Of a DNA stretch of 64,000 nucleotides, positions 1 through 12,863 are shown in pieces. The notes below the pieces were generated by a model, which saw only the letters and a program-made list of their open reading frames with translations, was not told the origin of the DNA and ran no database searches. Source of the stretch: Apostichopus japonicus (lineage: Eukaryota > Echinodermata > Holothuroidea > Aspidochirotida > Stichopodidae); contig NC_092562.1 of assembly GCF_037975245.1 (NCBI RefSeq), positions 31,934,554 to 31,998,553 of the forward strand, given 5' to 3'. The translations under genes were made by a program, and so were the position numbers. Within the stretch, counting starts at the first letter, position 1, and each line of letters begins with the position of its first letter.

Positions 1-364
1 ATTTGAATGTTTCCTTGAAACGTAAAGAACGTGGTTCGTCATTATTTTTATTCAAAATATAATGTTCAACGTCTAACGAAAATAGGAACTTATGAACGAA
101 AATTGCAGAATCGGTATTTGTTTTGTTTTTTAACAGTTGAAGATAACGTACTATGCATGAAGTTAAAGGAAGTTGATAGGATGCGAAATATCATGAAGAT
201 TACGAAATTTAACATGTGCAAAGGTGAAATTGAATTGTTCCTAAACAAGAAGATTATAAGTATATTTTCCAAAACTAGTTTACACAGGGACATAACCATA
301 AAGATGATCTAAGGTTTCATTAACTGAGTTACAAAAACTACAAAAAGGTGAAACTTTAAATTAT

Positions 365-452
365 CACGTACGTACGTAACGACTATTACGTACGTTCGTT
401 ATAAATATTACGTACGAACGTAGTCAATATTACGTACGTACGTAATAAAATT
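365..452. repeat. ACGT-rich nested palindrome
   Basis: Four TACGTACG-type blocks are separated by AT-rich linkers (TTATAAATA, AGTCAATA). The whole stretch is close to its own reverse complement and could form a cruciform. No coding capacity is seen. It lies in the left-edge gene-free stretch (1-1944), which otherwise holds only a poly-C run near 1102-1118 and a poly-G run near 1662-1672. That stretch is probably intron 2 of the phospholipase gene. Confidence 0.7.
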
Positions 453-1944
453 TTATTTTTACCATGTCCATTCTAGAGCTTCGTAATTCTGAAACCACGA
501 AGACTTATTTTTACCGGCCAGGGGCTTTTCGCCCCTGGGTCGCTGAAGCGCAGTAAGGCGGAAACAACTTTTAAGAAGACATATCGAATCGTAGTAGCAG
601 AAACAGATTTTGTTTATAGGAGAAGAGAGAGTATCGGAATTGTTAGTGAAGTCAAGCGACTGAATGAGTTCTACTGGATTAGCAGAAGGTTTGGAAAATC
701 GGATCAGTTTTAATCCTTGTCGGATTATGGTATCGCCATTCCGTCGTAACATCAAAGGAATTGCTTTGAAATATCTGGTCAGGTAGGTCGGTTCGGATGT
801 TTAAGGCAAATGGTATAAGGGGTTTTCGGTTTAGTTCCTAGAAATTGTCTTTCCTTTTCTAAATTTTTCGGTCCAAGAATCGCTTGGTCATAGCAACGTA
901 AATTCTCAATTGGGTGATTTGGTCTAAGTTTATTATCAGTACTGTAAAGCCTTGAGTGATTATATCAATAAACTTTCTAATACTAACATTTCCCACAGTA
1001 AAGATGCTGTTTTCCTATAGGAGTTACCCTTGACAGCAAAATTAATATTACTACTATGAGAGCCAGGGGGATACTAAATACAAATTCTCAGTAATCGTAA
1101 TTGCCCCCCCCCCCCCCCATGTCCTATTGCAATTTCATATAACTGAAATAAAACAAATAAGCACGGTAGTATCTGCCTAATAAGTTGCTCTAGTATTCAA
1201 ATTAAATACTGATTAATAACAATGCAATTATAATTTGTCTAAACATACCTAGGTATTGAAGCAGCGAACACAATCTCTCTCTGTTATTGCTTCAAGCAAA
1301 TAATACTCCAGAAACACTCTTCACCTTGACCCCCTTATTAAAAATCTCCTTCTTAAGTATATCATTAGTAAAAAATACGCTAAGAATAATTTAAAATACT
1401 ACTAAGATAAGCTTGATTTTCTAAATTCGGAGAAGGCTTCGGCTTTGGCAGAGGGAGGGGACCTTAGTTTATGAATCAGGTGGCTAGAGGACTCGTGAGT
1501 CAAACTCCGGAAGAAAAGATTTGTTTTCTTGGGAACAGTCCAGCCACCGGGAATCGATTTTTGCTCCTATCGTGAGGGAGGTATTTCCAGGTCTTGGGCA
1601 GCCTTCAAGCTTCCCCTCACTCTTAGTTTTCTTGCGAGTATGCTTATCAAAATCATTTGAGGGGGGGGGGGGCTAACCTGAAGGAGCAGATCAGGCTTGT
1701 TACCCCTGACACAGCAGTGATTTGGGAGATTAAAATGATTTGCAACAGCTTGGTTGATGTTCATTTTTTTCTTCTTTTGATCTATGTTGAGTCATTCTCA
1801 TTATAAGACTCGCCAACGTATTGTACGTTGCAAATATTGCAGTAGATAAGGTAAATGACATTTTAGAGAGACAGTCTACTAGCTTATACAAATACAAATA
1901 AAACGAACGTCACGTCGTGTTTGATGAGCATTCTTGGGACTTAC

Positions 1945-2098
1945 TGATCAGTGGCATCTACAGGAGTTCCCGATCCTCCAGGCCCGCACCAGCATCCGTA
2001 CTCAGTGTACTGGACCGCAGCGTTCAATGTGTCAATACCCTGGTAACACGCAATCATCTGTCCAAACTGATACACACTTCGTCGAGAAATTTCAATGG
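1945..2098 (-). CDS. sPLA2 exon 2: calcium-binding loop
   Basis: Read on the minus strand, the exon encodes AIEISRRSVYQFGQMIACYQ, about 14 residues, then YTEYGCWCGPGGSGTPVDAT. The Tyr-Gly-Cys-x-Cys-Gly-x-Gly-Gly loop coordinates calcium. The acceptor is AAG after a pyrimidine-rich stretch; the donor is CA|gtaagt (phase 2). The length of 154 nt is consistent with phase 1 in and phase 2 out. Its identity as PLA2 is firm; the exact acceptor is the least certain point. Confidence 0.85.
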
Positions 2099-5000
2099 CT
2101 TGACGTAGACAGCATTTCAAAGAGGAAAAAACATTGTGAACAAAAAATAAGCTATATGTTTGTTTTTAGTTTTTTTTGTGGACACTTAGTGTGAGGACGT
2201 GTTCCGTTTATAACGGAATTGACCGTTAATAACGGTCAGTATTGTAAAAGGTGTGGTACAGCAAGTATTTATACTCAAGAATATGAAAGGACATCAAGCA
2301 TAAAATGATGTAAGTAGTGAATGTAAAACCGCAGGATTTGTATAAGTAAAGAGTTCTTAATGAAACAGGCATGTAGGTCCAACCTCAATGTTTTCTATGA
2401 ATGTTAAACTACAGATAAAAGCATCTTACATAAACGGATCAACATGGAAAGCTCGCCCTTATCCGCTGCAGCCAGCACTGAGCTAGAATAAGAAACACGA
2501 TTCACCGTCAGTCGGTCGAATAAGGACCGGTGTAGCAGTACAAACTGTCGCAAATATTCCATATTCAGTATAAACTGTCCCAGTCCCACTGGGACAGTTT
2601 ATACTGAATTTACCAGTACATTTAGTCTCCCGGACCTTTTGTACAAGGCCAGTTGGTACAGACTGTCTCCCAGGACAGTTTATGCTATGATGAAACGAGG
2701 GGGGACATTATTTGTTGGTCGCATATTTGGTTGTAAATTGTGTCCCCCTGAACACTACGTCCGCATTAGCATGTACGTTCGAGTAGCAAAAATTTAATTA
2801 GTAATGGACTCTGGCAGTATCCGTATTTTTAGCAAACTGTCGTATTTCGGCTTCCGTATATTTAGCAGTAAAGTCGTGCGACAACTAAAAATGGAAAAGC
2901 TAACAGAAAACGTGAGACAAATTGCAGATATTCTAAGAGATGAGAGCTATCCAAGTGGGTTTACAAGAATAAAACAGAGAAGGATCTTACGGAGACAAAG
3001 TCAGTCTTTCAGACTGGCTGAAAATGGAACTCTTGCATACCGAAAATAAAGGAAAGTTTTGCTATCTAGGGCTTCTCAACTCGCCCAAATCGAGGCAGCT
3101 CATACTGACTAGTGACATCTATAAGGTAATGTCTGTAACTTACAGTATAGGATACACAATATGGTATTGGTTGTTAAATGGCGAACGGCCATTCCACAGT
3201 TAAACTATAACCAGGCCTCTAGGACTGATTGGTGCACAAATCATGATATTCTTTTACCACGTTTGGTTAGTTGTAAAAACTCATTCGCAAAAGTCAAGCA
3301 ATTGCTTATGCAACATTATAATCAGTTGTATGCTTGAGCAAAGTTGTAAGTGCATGAACAAAGTTGTTAGGGCCTATTTCTTTTCGTTTTGTTTACCCAA
3401 TTGTCATAACAAATTTTTGTGAAAATTATTATAAATTTCTACCTTTTATCGCCCTGCCTATCATAAAAGATAACAACAGATCACTAACGCTTACAGAGCT
3501 AGTCTGGTTTGCATGCATGGGACACTATACAGTAAAATGCTATTATTGGACTATAGCATATAGCCTAGCACACTTCTAGAGGAAAGTGGCACTAATACTG
3601 TACGTAACAAATTCACGTTCATTAATTTTGGTTGGTAAGAACAGATATTGAAGGCCTGATAGTACTTTTTTAGGTGTGGCATATTCTCCACATGCCAAGC
3701 CTCACTGCAGAAGAAAACTCCTTAAATATCTATAGACCCAAATAGTGGCCATGCAATATGTACAATAATGGGAATATTCCATTTCAAACATCGACATAGA
3801 GTTGTAATTCAATTTTAAGGCACTTCAGCTAGAACTACCAATCCTGCAGCCCATATATTTGTGTGTGTGTTTTTTTGTTTTTTTGGGGGGGGGGGGTGGG
3901 CAAAAAAACATGATATCTCCTTGATCATGAATTTTCTTATCTCTTTGAAGGTGTTCATCTTTGCATAGATAAACCAGACAACAGACTATGTCTAGATTCT
4001 ATTGGAAAACTATCAACGTTGATGTAACAAGTTATGTTCAACAGGATGTCAAAGCGTCATTGTCCTGTAGACCTACGAACAAGTCTCCATAGCATTCCTG
4101 TAACTGGATTATGGAAACAGGTAAATTCTCAATCTGTTTTAATTGCACAAGATGTCCGCAGTATGCAGTGAAGGTTTGGTATAGTTAATGTCACTCTTTC
4201 TGGACAAATTCAACATTTACAAGTTTAAAGGTAGTCTGTATTGGCCCTAAATTTTGGCCACTTTAATTGCTAAAAGTTTTCAAAAAGTACTTTCCAAGGG
4301 GTAATAACTCTTTAAATTGTGCTCAGACATTCTAAATGATGACACGAGATATTGAATGTCCCAGTGAGGTAAATTTCCTCCAGGGAAATAAACATACTTA
4401 AAGAATTTTGTCCATAGTGAAAATTTGGCATATTTAAGGCCTATACAGCATACCTTTAAGCCACACTCTGGCCTAACTGCAGAGCAACCATCAATATAGG
4501 AATATAATTGTAAGTTGCAAAAAGTGGCGTATCATTTTTCTGGTTTAGTGGTTGAAGAGATTGTAAATATATGGTACAGTATGGTGTAAGTTACATTTTC
4601 ATGTTTGCAAGGTAAAAATAATTGGCCTAAATCCACCAACACCCTGTTTCGATCAGATATCCCACTGTTTTTATCTAGATCTCTGTACAGAATGAAGCAA
4701 TGGAATAGAACAACAGTCAAGGCAAAGCATGCAACTTGTAATTGTTTTTGAAATTAGCACCTAAATGCTGTCTTCTTTCTTAACAGGTTGGTGTAGATCT
4801 TATTGGTCCTCTACCAGTGACAGCTGCCAAGCAACTGTACATCATAACACTGTCTGACTTCTATTCAAAGTGGCCTGAGACTAAGGCAGTGCCTGAAAAG
4901 ACTGCAGCATCGACTTCTTATTGCATTACTGATGTGATGATGAGGTAAGCATGTCTTAAAAAGTGAATAATTTTCTGTAGTTAGTTCCAATATGAATGGC

Positions 5001-8000
5001 ATCATATCTGTTATTTGTACCATGCAAATAACTTGTAGTGCATGGCAGAATGCTGTGTTTGAGTATAAATTATTTCCCAATAGGTATTAAGCATACAGAA
5101 AGATCACGAAGGTAGGTGAGAACAGAGAAAGTGTACTGTAAATCTTTGCAGGTTAAGTCCCCATTAACAAGTTTATATGTACATAGTTTTTGTTCCTATA
5201 TTTACTTGCAAAGTTTCCACCTCTGGTTCTTAAGTAGCATATAGCCTGACAATTGTCGTCATTTGATTACATCCCCAAAAAGTGATTTTGGCTGGACATG
5301 TTTCACTGCAGCAGACACAGTTTATTTGTTCAAACAAATGATGAGTAAATAATTAAGACCACATTCCACAGCTAGACACCACCTATTGTGTGTTGTTTTT
5401 CAAAAAGGTGTTGGACAGTTTGATATTGTAACCACAGGGAACCTTTCTGTTTAGAAAGTGTGAACTTATTACCACTTGGCTGTTTTGACAGGAATTTCGA
5501 CAAGATAAGAGAGATAATGTATCAACTGAGTTTTGGTACCATTTCTCTGTTAGGTCCGTTGTGGAAAATTGCTAAATGTGTTTGTGTGTGTGGTGGGGGA
5601 TATTTCCTGAAACCTGGGAGAGGGACCCCTTTTTCTTTGGCAAAATAAGGCAATGTTTAGGTCTCTTGATGCAAAATGATGTATAATAGTACATTTTACT
5701 ATAATAATGGTAAGCTAGCATTATTTGTTTTTGCATTTGGGTCATACAGAGGGTGTTTTGAACCCCCCATGGATCCTGATTCAGGACAATTAATGTTTGA
5801 TCAGCATTAAACAGTCATACCATGCACACATACATCAATAGAGCACCAAAAGGCATCAAATTTCTGTTGTATCCTAGCTTACTCTAATTTGATAAATTTC
5901 TGATATTAAATTTAATTAATATGCCCCAAAGTTGTATTGGCTCATGTGGTTAAAACTTTTCAGGTTTGGTAGTGAACTGTACAATATAGCGCCAAAATTA
6001 TGACATGCAATCTCCAATTAATAAAATGGAGCCAGTAATCCCATAAACATGTAGGTGTCACAATAAAAGATCATCCAATTAACTCAATGCCTAAGCATAG
6101 TTCAGTTGTACACTATACAGTCTACACTTAACCAACATGGTGAATGTTAATTATCTTTGTAGTGGAGCTTACACATAACTTTTCAAGATGATAATTTATT
6201 TTATATATGACTTACAGTGTGGTATTCACTACTCATAATATTGCTTTCAACTTTTATTTTGCACAGATTTGGTTGTATTGATATCTCATCCCTGACCACC
6301 AATGGAGGGAGTATGCATGAGGTTAACAGAAGACATGTCTAGACGATTTTCTTAGCAGTTAACTTGTTACCGACAATAATCTTGTCTTTCACTCTATGAT
6401 ATCATGAGAGAAAATTGCGTCGGCTGCTATACGTTTAAGCAAAGACAGGCCATTGACTTTTCACTGCCAGTCGTAGTCGAAGGGATGTGACGCTCGAAAT
6501 TCTTTATCACCTCATTACTTCATTAAATAACAAATAAGAAGGCGTGTTTCTTGGTTCTGGAAGTTGTGTTCAAGATAAGTTCTCATAGTAAAACATATAA
6601 CCGACCATATTCTTCTTCCTGTTGTAACTTTTGCTGTTATGGATTTCTGTGTAAGTCTTAACGAAAAACCCATTGGATATATGAGAATCAGCTATTTTAT
6701 TTGTAATTAACAATCAAGATTAAATTTTGACGGTATCAAGTTGCACATTAAAGCATTATATAGGTAATCCTACTGTTTGTGGAAAGCAGTTCAAGGGGGG
6801 AATTCTAATAGGGAAACTTCTGCATGGTTTTATTGAGGTCTTTACCAAACTCTAAAGAGGATGTTCTTCATGTGGATTATGAGAGTTTCAAGTACATATT
6901 GTTTGAAGAAGAGTGACAGTAGTATATCATTCTAATCAAGCAATACCTCCCTGCTTGAAGGATGCTCTAGAAAGCATGGATTATCTTTAGTTGCATCAGA
7001 GCTACAAAGGGAGAGTCATCATTCCAGTTAAACTTCCCCATGCAGGGGGTAGGAAGTGAGGGTGGGCACACAACATCAGAGGGACATTTTCTCATTCCAC
7101 AACCACCACTCGTTATGCTATAAACCGATACACACCGGCCATATCACTTAAATATATATGATGTGTTAGTATGTTATCAATACTATTTATTGAGATTGTT
7201 AATTGTTAAACGTGCTATAAAAAGATATGGGATGCCATTTAAAAATAGCATGTACAGACAGTGCCCCCCCCCCCAGGCTCCTACCTCCCAGATCCCATGT
7301 ATAATCATTTTTCACTCTTTGCCCAGTCTGATATAGATTCAGAATATTGTGTTTGTGCATGACTATCATCCAATTTCATGTTTTGATTTTTACTATATTA
7401 ACTTTCTTTTAACAAACTTTTCTCTACAAGAATGACATATTTAAAGTGTGAGAAACATGATGAGACAAAAAATCTAGCATATTGCATCCTGCTCTGTCCT
7501 ATTTGCTTTATTCTTTCCCTTGTTTGGCTTTGTTTTGTTTCCTGTATGTTTGCAGCTCTTTTGAAGAGGGTATCGTTCTAATATATCTTTTCTAATTTGA
7601 ACCACTTTTGTCCAATAAGAAACATTCATAATAAGAAACAACGAACCTTTATCACTGGAATTGCCTGGAATGCCATTTGTCTATACAAATGAAAATTTGC
7701 TTCACGCATGGCCATCACAACGGGGCTTAGGGGGAAGGGGGTGGGGGAATGGCCCTCCACCTTGTTGAGAGGGAGAAAACCTTGACGATTGAGTGACAAA
7801 AATAAGGAAGGGTAAAAAAGTAAACAATAAAGTAGTAATGAAAGTCAATAAATAGGTGTCAAGCCCATACGGAGAGGGTTGGGGCAGTGTTGACATGTTC
7901 AAGGTCAGAGAAGTATCTAGTCCAGCTACTTCATGGTTGTTATTAGCAAACAAAAATATTTTGTAACTCATCACAGATAGGTCACAGACTTAAGAAGACC

Positions 8001-9544
8001 CCTCCCCAGGACACAAATTCGATAACTTACCATCCCAACTCCCCCCCCCCCCTTATCCGTAACTTGAAAACACCCCCGGTTCCCGTCCTATAATGAGCTT
8101 TACGCAGGGATGAAATTTCATATTGCCTAGGCAACTCTCGTAGACCCATGAAGTACAGTTACCATACTTGCCAAAACTTACCCACTGTGTGTTAGGGAAA
8201 TACGGCAACAATGAAGTTTGGACTCCTAAAGTTCGTAATATTTTACCTCTGCAATTATCATTTTTTGTTGTAGCTGTTGCATTCCCTATCCCGTACCCGC
8301 CCTCCGTTGGGAGGGGGGGGGAGTTAGGTTAAACTATCTCTCCCTCTGTAAAGATGACTATGAACGCAATGTAGTTGCCGAATACAACATGCAACATATA
8401 CGGAGGATGAAATAGCAGCAATCACAACAAAAACATGATTAACATCTTCTACAGATGGAAGACTTGTTTCTTTTTCTTCTTCTTTTTTTCCCCTTTTATT
8501 TTTTGTTTTGCAGCAACGCACAACGTCTCATTTATTTCCTGTAACATTTAACTCTGATGTACGCATCTGCTCTAATTATTGATATAATGAACTCAATTGC
8601 CTTTTGAATGTCGAAATGCTTAAATTTTATGCGGGACAAAAGATGCTATGAAGTATTTGCGGACATTCTGTACCAGGACATTTCGTCCGGTGGGACTATA
8701 TTTGCTGTGAGGGTGGGACACAATTTTCAGCAGATAATGTCCGACCGGACTAAATATGCTGGTACAAAGTGTCCGCGGAGACACTTTGTACAGGGGGACA
8801 CTCTGTACTGTCACACCGGCGCGCTATGAGACATTGTCTTATTCATAGATTAAAAAAGAGGGCTTCTAAACTTGGTGAACACATGTAGGGAGTCACGCTA
8901 AAGGCCAATAATAGATCAAATGTTTAACAACCATCCATAGATTCGGATGCAAGTGGAATGGTTTGCAGAAATGTCACGTGTAACTACGAGGGGTTGGTTA
9001 ATCTCAGTACCCTATTATGGTTGTTTTAAAACCTCGCAGTACGAGCCAGACAGTTTGGTGGATAGAATATTGTAAAGTGTGGATTATTACTACTTGTCAT
9101 TCACCTTAACAGATTATAATGTGAATACCGATCAAATCAAACCTTTGTTTTGGGCTTTGACATTTGGGCTGAAGTTATAGCTGCACACCGTGTGAGGCAG
9201 GCTCTCGTACGTTGAGAAGGTTCTTCTTGCTTGCCATTAGTGATGGAATATCATACGATATCTAATAGTAAATGGCATGTATGTTGAAAGCCCTGTTTCC
9301 TTTGTATATGTTTAATTTAATACGCTTTACAAGGTCATAACGGTTGTGTTATCTATATGCTATACTTACCAGAGATTGGGGTTGGAAAATGAAAAGAATC
9401 AAACTTATCACGAATTGATGAAAACATGAATTGTAAACTCAAAAAATGCTTACCATCTTCTACCGTTTTATCAAGACTTGCTGCTGAGCAAGGGTTGATA
9501 AACATTAACAGCGCACCAATCGTTACAAGGAAAGCTTGATCCAT
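1945..9544 (-). CDS. Secreted phospholipase A2, first two coding exons (3' part off the left edge)
   Basis: Calcium-dependent sPLA2 hydrolyses the sn-2 ester of phospholipids outside the cell. Exon 1 (9454-9544) encodes a signal peptide beginning MDQAFLVTIGALLMF and ends in phase 1 (GAT G|gtaagc). Exon 2 (1945-2098) enters in phase 1 and encodes YQFGQMIACYQ followed by the Ca-binding loop YGCWCGPGGSGTPVD, diagnostic of the group I/II/X superfamily. It ends in phase 2 at gtaagt. The catalytic CC-x-x-HD-x-CY segment normally follows immediately. I did not find it in 1-1944, so the gene is incomplete here and should continue left of base 1. The joining of the exons across 7.4 kb rests on phase agreement, same strand and a secretory N-terminus, and is inference. 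Whether the product is digestive, immune or venom-type cannot be told. Confidence 0.75.
2520..2745. mobile_element. Short palindromic MITE-like element, copy 1
   Basis: A perfect inverted repeat centres near 2587 (CAGTATAAACTGTCCCAGT and its complement). Further GTACAAACTGTC / CAGACTGTCTCCCAGGACAG blocks and a distal TTGTAAATTGTGTCCCCC follow. The same modules (ACAxxxTGTCC, CATTTAGTCTCCCGGAC, AAATTGTGTCCC) recur at 8630-8825, so both belong to one non-autonomous family. No ORF; termini and target duplication are not resolved. Confidence 0.5.
3951..6342 (+). pseudogene. Decayed Gypsy/GINGER-type integrase with introns
   Basis: Three spliced-looking pieces. 3951-4120: relic of the H2C2 zinc-binding region (GVHLCIDK; SRFYWKTINVDVTSYVQQ; LHSIPVTGLWKQ), with at least two frame shifts or stops and missing zinc ligands. 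4787-4944: a clean integrase core segment beginning VGVDLIGPLPVTAAKQLYII and containing SDFYSKWPETKAVP, where the Asp of VDLIGPLP is the first catalytic acidic residue. 6267-6342: RFGCIDISSLTTNGGSMHEV, in which the second catalytic Asp (normally xDNGxE) is replaced, followed by a TAG. Junctions are canonical (CAG|gtaaat, aacag|GTT, GAG|gtaagc, cacag|A), with phases 0 and 2 agreeing. Integrases with introns are known from GINGER DNA transposons and domesticated GIN-like genes. The lesions argue that this copy is dead. Confidence 0.6.
4787..4944 (+). pseudogene. Integrase core exon (intact segment)
   Basis: This 158-nt open exon has the rve-domain start VGVDLIGPLP, the beta-strand segment YIITLSDFYSKWPE (the conserved ...D..S.W.E pattern), and the helix TAASTSYCITDVMMR. 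A polypyrimidine tract and aacag precede it; gtaagc follows. It is the best preserved piece of the relic. Confidence 0.75.
8630..8825. mobile_element. Short palindromic MITE-like element, copy 2
   Basis: This stretch contains the 30-bp palindrome at 8762-8791 centred on CCGCGG (arms GTACAAAGTGTC). It has several GGACA...TGTACC blocks and AAATATGCTGG / AAATATAGTCC inverted segments. Shared modules with 2520-2745 mark it as the same family. No protein is encoded. Confidence 0.5.
9454..9544 (-). CDS. sPLA2 exon 1: signal peptide
   Basis: ATG at 9544 (minus) opens a 30-codon exon. It has a hydrophobic core (FLVTIGALLMFI), a likely cleavage site after the small residues PCSAA, then a short acidic stretch SLDKTVED. 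It ends with a consensus donor (GATG|gtaagc) in phase 1. An isolated signal-peptide exon is typical of secreted PLA2 genes, and its phase matches the exon at 1945-2098. It could instead belong to another secreted protein whose remaining exons I did not find. Confidence 0.65.
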
Positions 9545-12057
9545 ATTGATGGTTGATGTTTCTAGGAGTCTCTCACTTCGATGAATTTCAATAAATAAGT
9601 CTTCCTTTCAATTTATAGGCCTTAATACTGATCTTATTCTACTGGTACTTTAATGAATTTCTACTTTTTCAAAAAACCAGCATTTGTTAATCGACCGAGA
9701 AAAAGTTATGAGTTCTTAAATTTCCGTTTTGAAGTACATCTGGAAGAGTGAAACGATACACGTGATGTCAAGTATCTTTTAAAGCTTCAAGTACTTTGAA
9801 TCAACTCGAAAAGAAGAACAATGGTCAACAGGGAAACCTTAACTTGTGTTGTGCGTGTTAATGGTGCTGCCTTATTTAAGTTTGGCACGAGTACTCAACT
9901 CAGTTTTTTGTTGTTGGTCCAAAGTACATTTTGGAATAGAAAATTTCAGACGTGAACTTCCCACTTCTTTCAGGAGCTGCCACCTGCTTAATCTAAGAAC
10001 AATAAATAGTTACATTCTATCGTAGAACACGTACTACTCGTACTACGTGTGAACAATTATAGTAGTTCATTTACTCCATTAGTCCATTTGGATGTTTATG
10101 TTTGTAGTGACCCAAGCCATTCACCGTGTTTACTAACTACTTCTTTGTTGTTGTTTTTTCAAGCGATGGTGCACCATTAGTATACTTATTTATACTTCGC
10201 CCTCTTATATTGCTCTGTGTACATTTAGTGCCTTGCAACATCTTCAAGGTGTCTGGCCTACCATGGAGGTAAAAACCTCCATGGGCCTACTAAAAGCTTA
10301 GTCTGGGCGATGCGTTGTGTATTACATTAGTTGACATTCCGTACATTGGCAATATTGGGAGATAGTTGAGTGCAGGCGGATGACTTGAGTACTAGAGGAT
10401 TATTAAATTTATTTGCTGAGGGTAAGTCATTCCTGACAACCTTCTTCGCATTAACCAATCATATCTCTGTATTTCCTGTGACGTATTTATTAAAACTATA
10501 ATGACCGTAACCAATGAGTTTCTGTGAATTAAGTATATTAAGTCTGTGTATCAAATGTCTCGATCAAGATAATACCAAATTATAACCAAAGACAAATTGT
10601 AACTGTACCAGCAAAAAGTGACCACTTACATAAACTTGAAGCCTTGAGCATGCTCGTATCGGGCTAAAGACTATATCGCTCGAAACAATCTCAATTCCGG
10701 GGCCTACTTGAGAAAGTAATTAACAAAGCCTTCATGTCACCTGGTACAGTTTAACTTTCGATCATTCTGACACACAACGCAGTTACTCAAGGGAAGGGGA
10801 GGGGGAGAGGGAGGGGAAGAGGAAGGGGAGGGGGGAGGGGAGGAGGAAGAGGGAGGGGAAAGGGAGGAGGAAGGGGAAGAGGAGGGGAAGGGGAGGAGGA
10901 AGGGGAAGAGGCGAAGGAAGAGGAGGGGAAGGGGAGGGGGGAGGGAAGGGTCACCGGTTTGGATCCGAATTAAACTTGGGGTAAATATGTGATATCTCAA
11001 TTCTTACATAATAAGCTTCTGGAGATTTTTTCGTAGCCATGGTAACGATAAATGCTTTTGAAATTAATGTTGCGATTATGTGTTCCATATTAAAGATGTA
11101 ACATTAACTGCTATATTACATTATGGGAATCGACATATGCCATATGCCCGGTCATTTTTATCAGATCATTGAGAATCAACAAATACCAATTTAAGATCGG
11201 TATATATCAGTTTTAATCGGTATATGTAAATTTAAATAGACATAAAACTTGCTTCTTACGAAGCCAAACATATATGGTTTTAATTTAACAATCAACAAAA
11301 TGAGGACCAGATCTTTTTTTTAAATATATTATTTGCTTAGTTTATAGCAAATCAGTTATATCACGTGCAGCTATAACAAATATTTCCAAATAACCCGCTT
11401 GTGCAGAAAGAGTAAAAAATATCGTAAGAAATAAAAATGATTACTAAAAAGATAATTTTTTAATTGCTAGAAATAATTTCCCGTGAAAATCGCAAAATGT
11501 ATAACAAAGAACTCCCTTCAGCCAGTTTATACATTACTAATGTGGAACCATGTGTATATACAGAGTTTGATGTAGCCAGGACTCTTTCAGCAGGCGGGCA
11601 TCATCTTTCACAGGTTATTTAACTATGAAATATTTGTTGAATGTTGTTAAATTGTATATCATAAATTTGATCAAAGATGCATGTACTCATATTTATTAAT
11701 TACTACAAACAGCCCGACACTTCCATCGATGTGTAGCTTTAAGTATTTATCATCAAACGTTACCCTACACTATCAAATTTGTAGGACATACTTTATGTGA
11801 TAAATATACATATATAATAATAAGATTTGTAAAAGATTACATCAATTAACACCATTAACAAGAACAATAAAATCCATCATGTCCGTCTGGTGGGTTTGAC
11901 AATTGGTTTCAAAAGTTTAAAGAAAGAATCACTCAAATATTAATTATCTCAAAGTTAATTTCGAAAAGTTGTGCAGGTTTGTTTTATATTACATGATGTG
12001 CGTAATTAAGTTCTCGTGCTTATAATTAATGAAATGAGATACCAATCACCACATAGT
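9545..12057. other. Intergenic stretch between sPLA2 and the phosphatase
   Basis: No exon was recognised here apart from simple sequence. It would contain the sPLA2 promoter (upstream of 9544 on the minus strand) and sequence downstream of the phosphatase 3' end. I could not support a particular TATA box or polyadenylation signal. Confidence 0.4.
10790..10950 (+). repeat. GGGGAAGAGGAGG polypurine tract
   Basis: About 160 bp of almost pure purine on the plus strand is built from GGGGAAG, GAGGAGG and GAGGGAG modules. It could form a triplex or G-quadruplex. The apparent Pro/Ser reading frame on the minus strand is a composition artefact. Confidence 0.85.
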
Positions 12058-12445
12058 GTAACGTTCATTGGATAGGCACATCGGACATTACACCGATCAT
12101 TGGATAGGCACACCAGATATTACACCGATCATTGGATAGGAACACCTGATAATACACCGATCATTGGATAGGCACACCGGATATTACACCGATCATTGGA
12201 TAGGCACACCGGATCGTACACCGGTCATTGGATAGGCACACCGGATCGTACACCGGTCATTGGATAGGCACACCGGATCGTACACCGGTCATTGGATAGG
12301 CACACCGGATATTACACCGATCATTGGATAGGCACACCGGATCGTACACCGGTCATTGGATAGGCACACCGGATCGTACACCGGTCATTGGATAGGCACA
12401 CCGGATATTACACTGGTCATTGTATAGAAATACCGAATAGTACAC
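12058..12445 (+). repeat. 32-bp minisatellite, about 12 copies
   Basis: The unit resembles ATTGGATAGGCACACCGGAT followed by CGTACACCGGTC. Variants alternate TATTACACCGATC and CGTACACCGGTC. It lies about 0.4 kb downstream of the phosphatase stop codon, so it may be in the 3' UTR or just past it. Confidence 0.9.
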
Positions 12446-12863
12446 CGTCCATTAGATATAAAATACCATTTACCAAGCCAATATATTAAAACTAAATATG
12501 AAATCTCCATGTGGGAGGCCTACCGCTTCCCAACGCACCATTGTTAAACACAGATGAGATTCAACATAATCATCCCATTATCCCAAGAAAAGATCATCGT
12601 GATTATGTCTGTATTGTACTTCTATTCTCCAAATGGCTTTGATCTTCGATAATTCCAGCCTTCCTAATTAGCTATAGAAAGCAAATTGGTTGAGTCTACT
12701 GTTAACCAAGCCTGTCGTTTGTGTGTAAGTGCGGTATAGACTATTTGCACAAGAATAAAGAAGCCTACAGTGTACAATTGGCCGATACAATAAATGTATA
12801 TAACCATTGAGAGTTTCAAGAAACTCCGTGAGGGTTCCAAGAGCTGCTTAAAACATTTCCTGT

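Noticed and set aside
459-755. 98-codon minus-strand frame near the left edge
   Set aside because: No recognisable motif and no splice sites; composition like the surrounding non-coding DNA.
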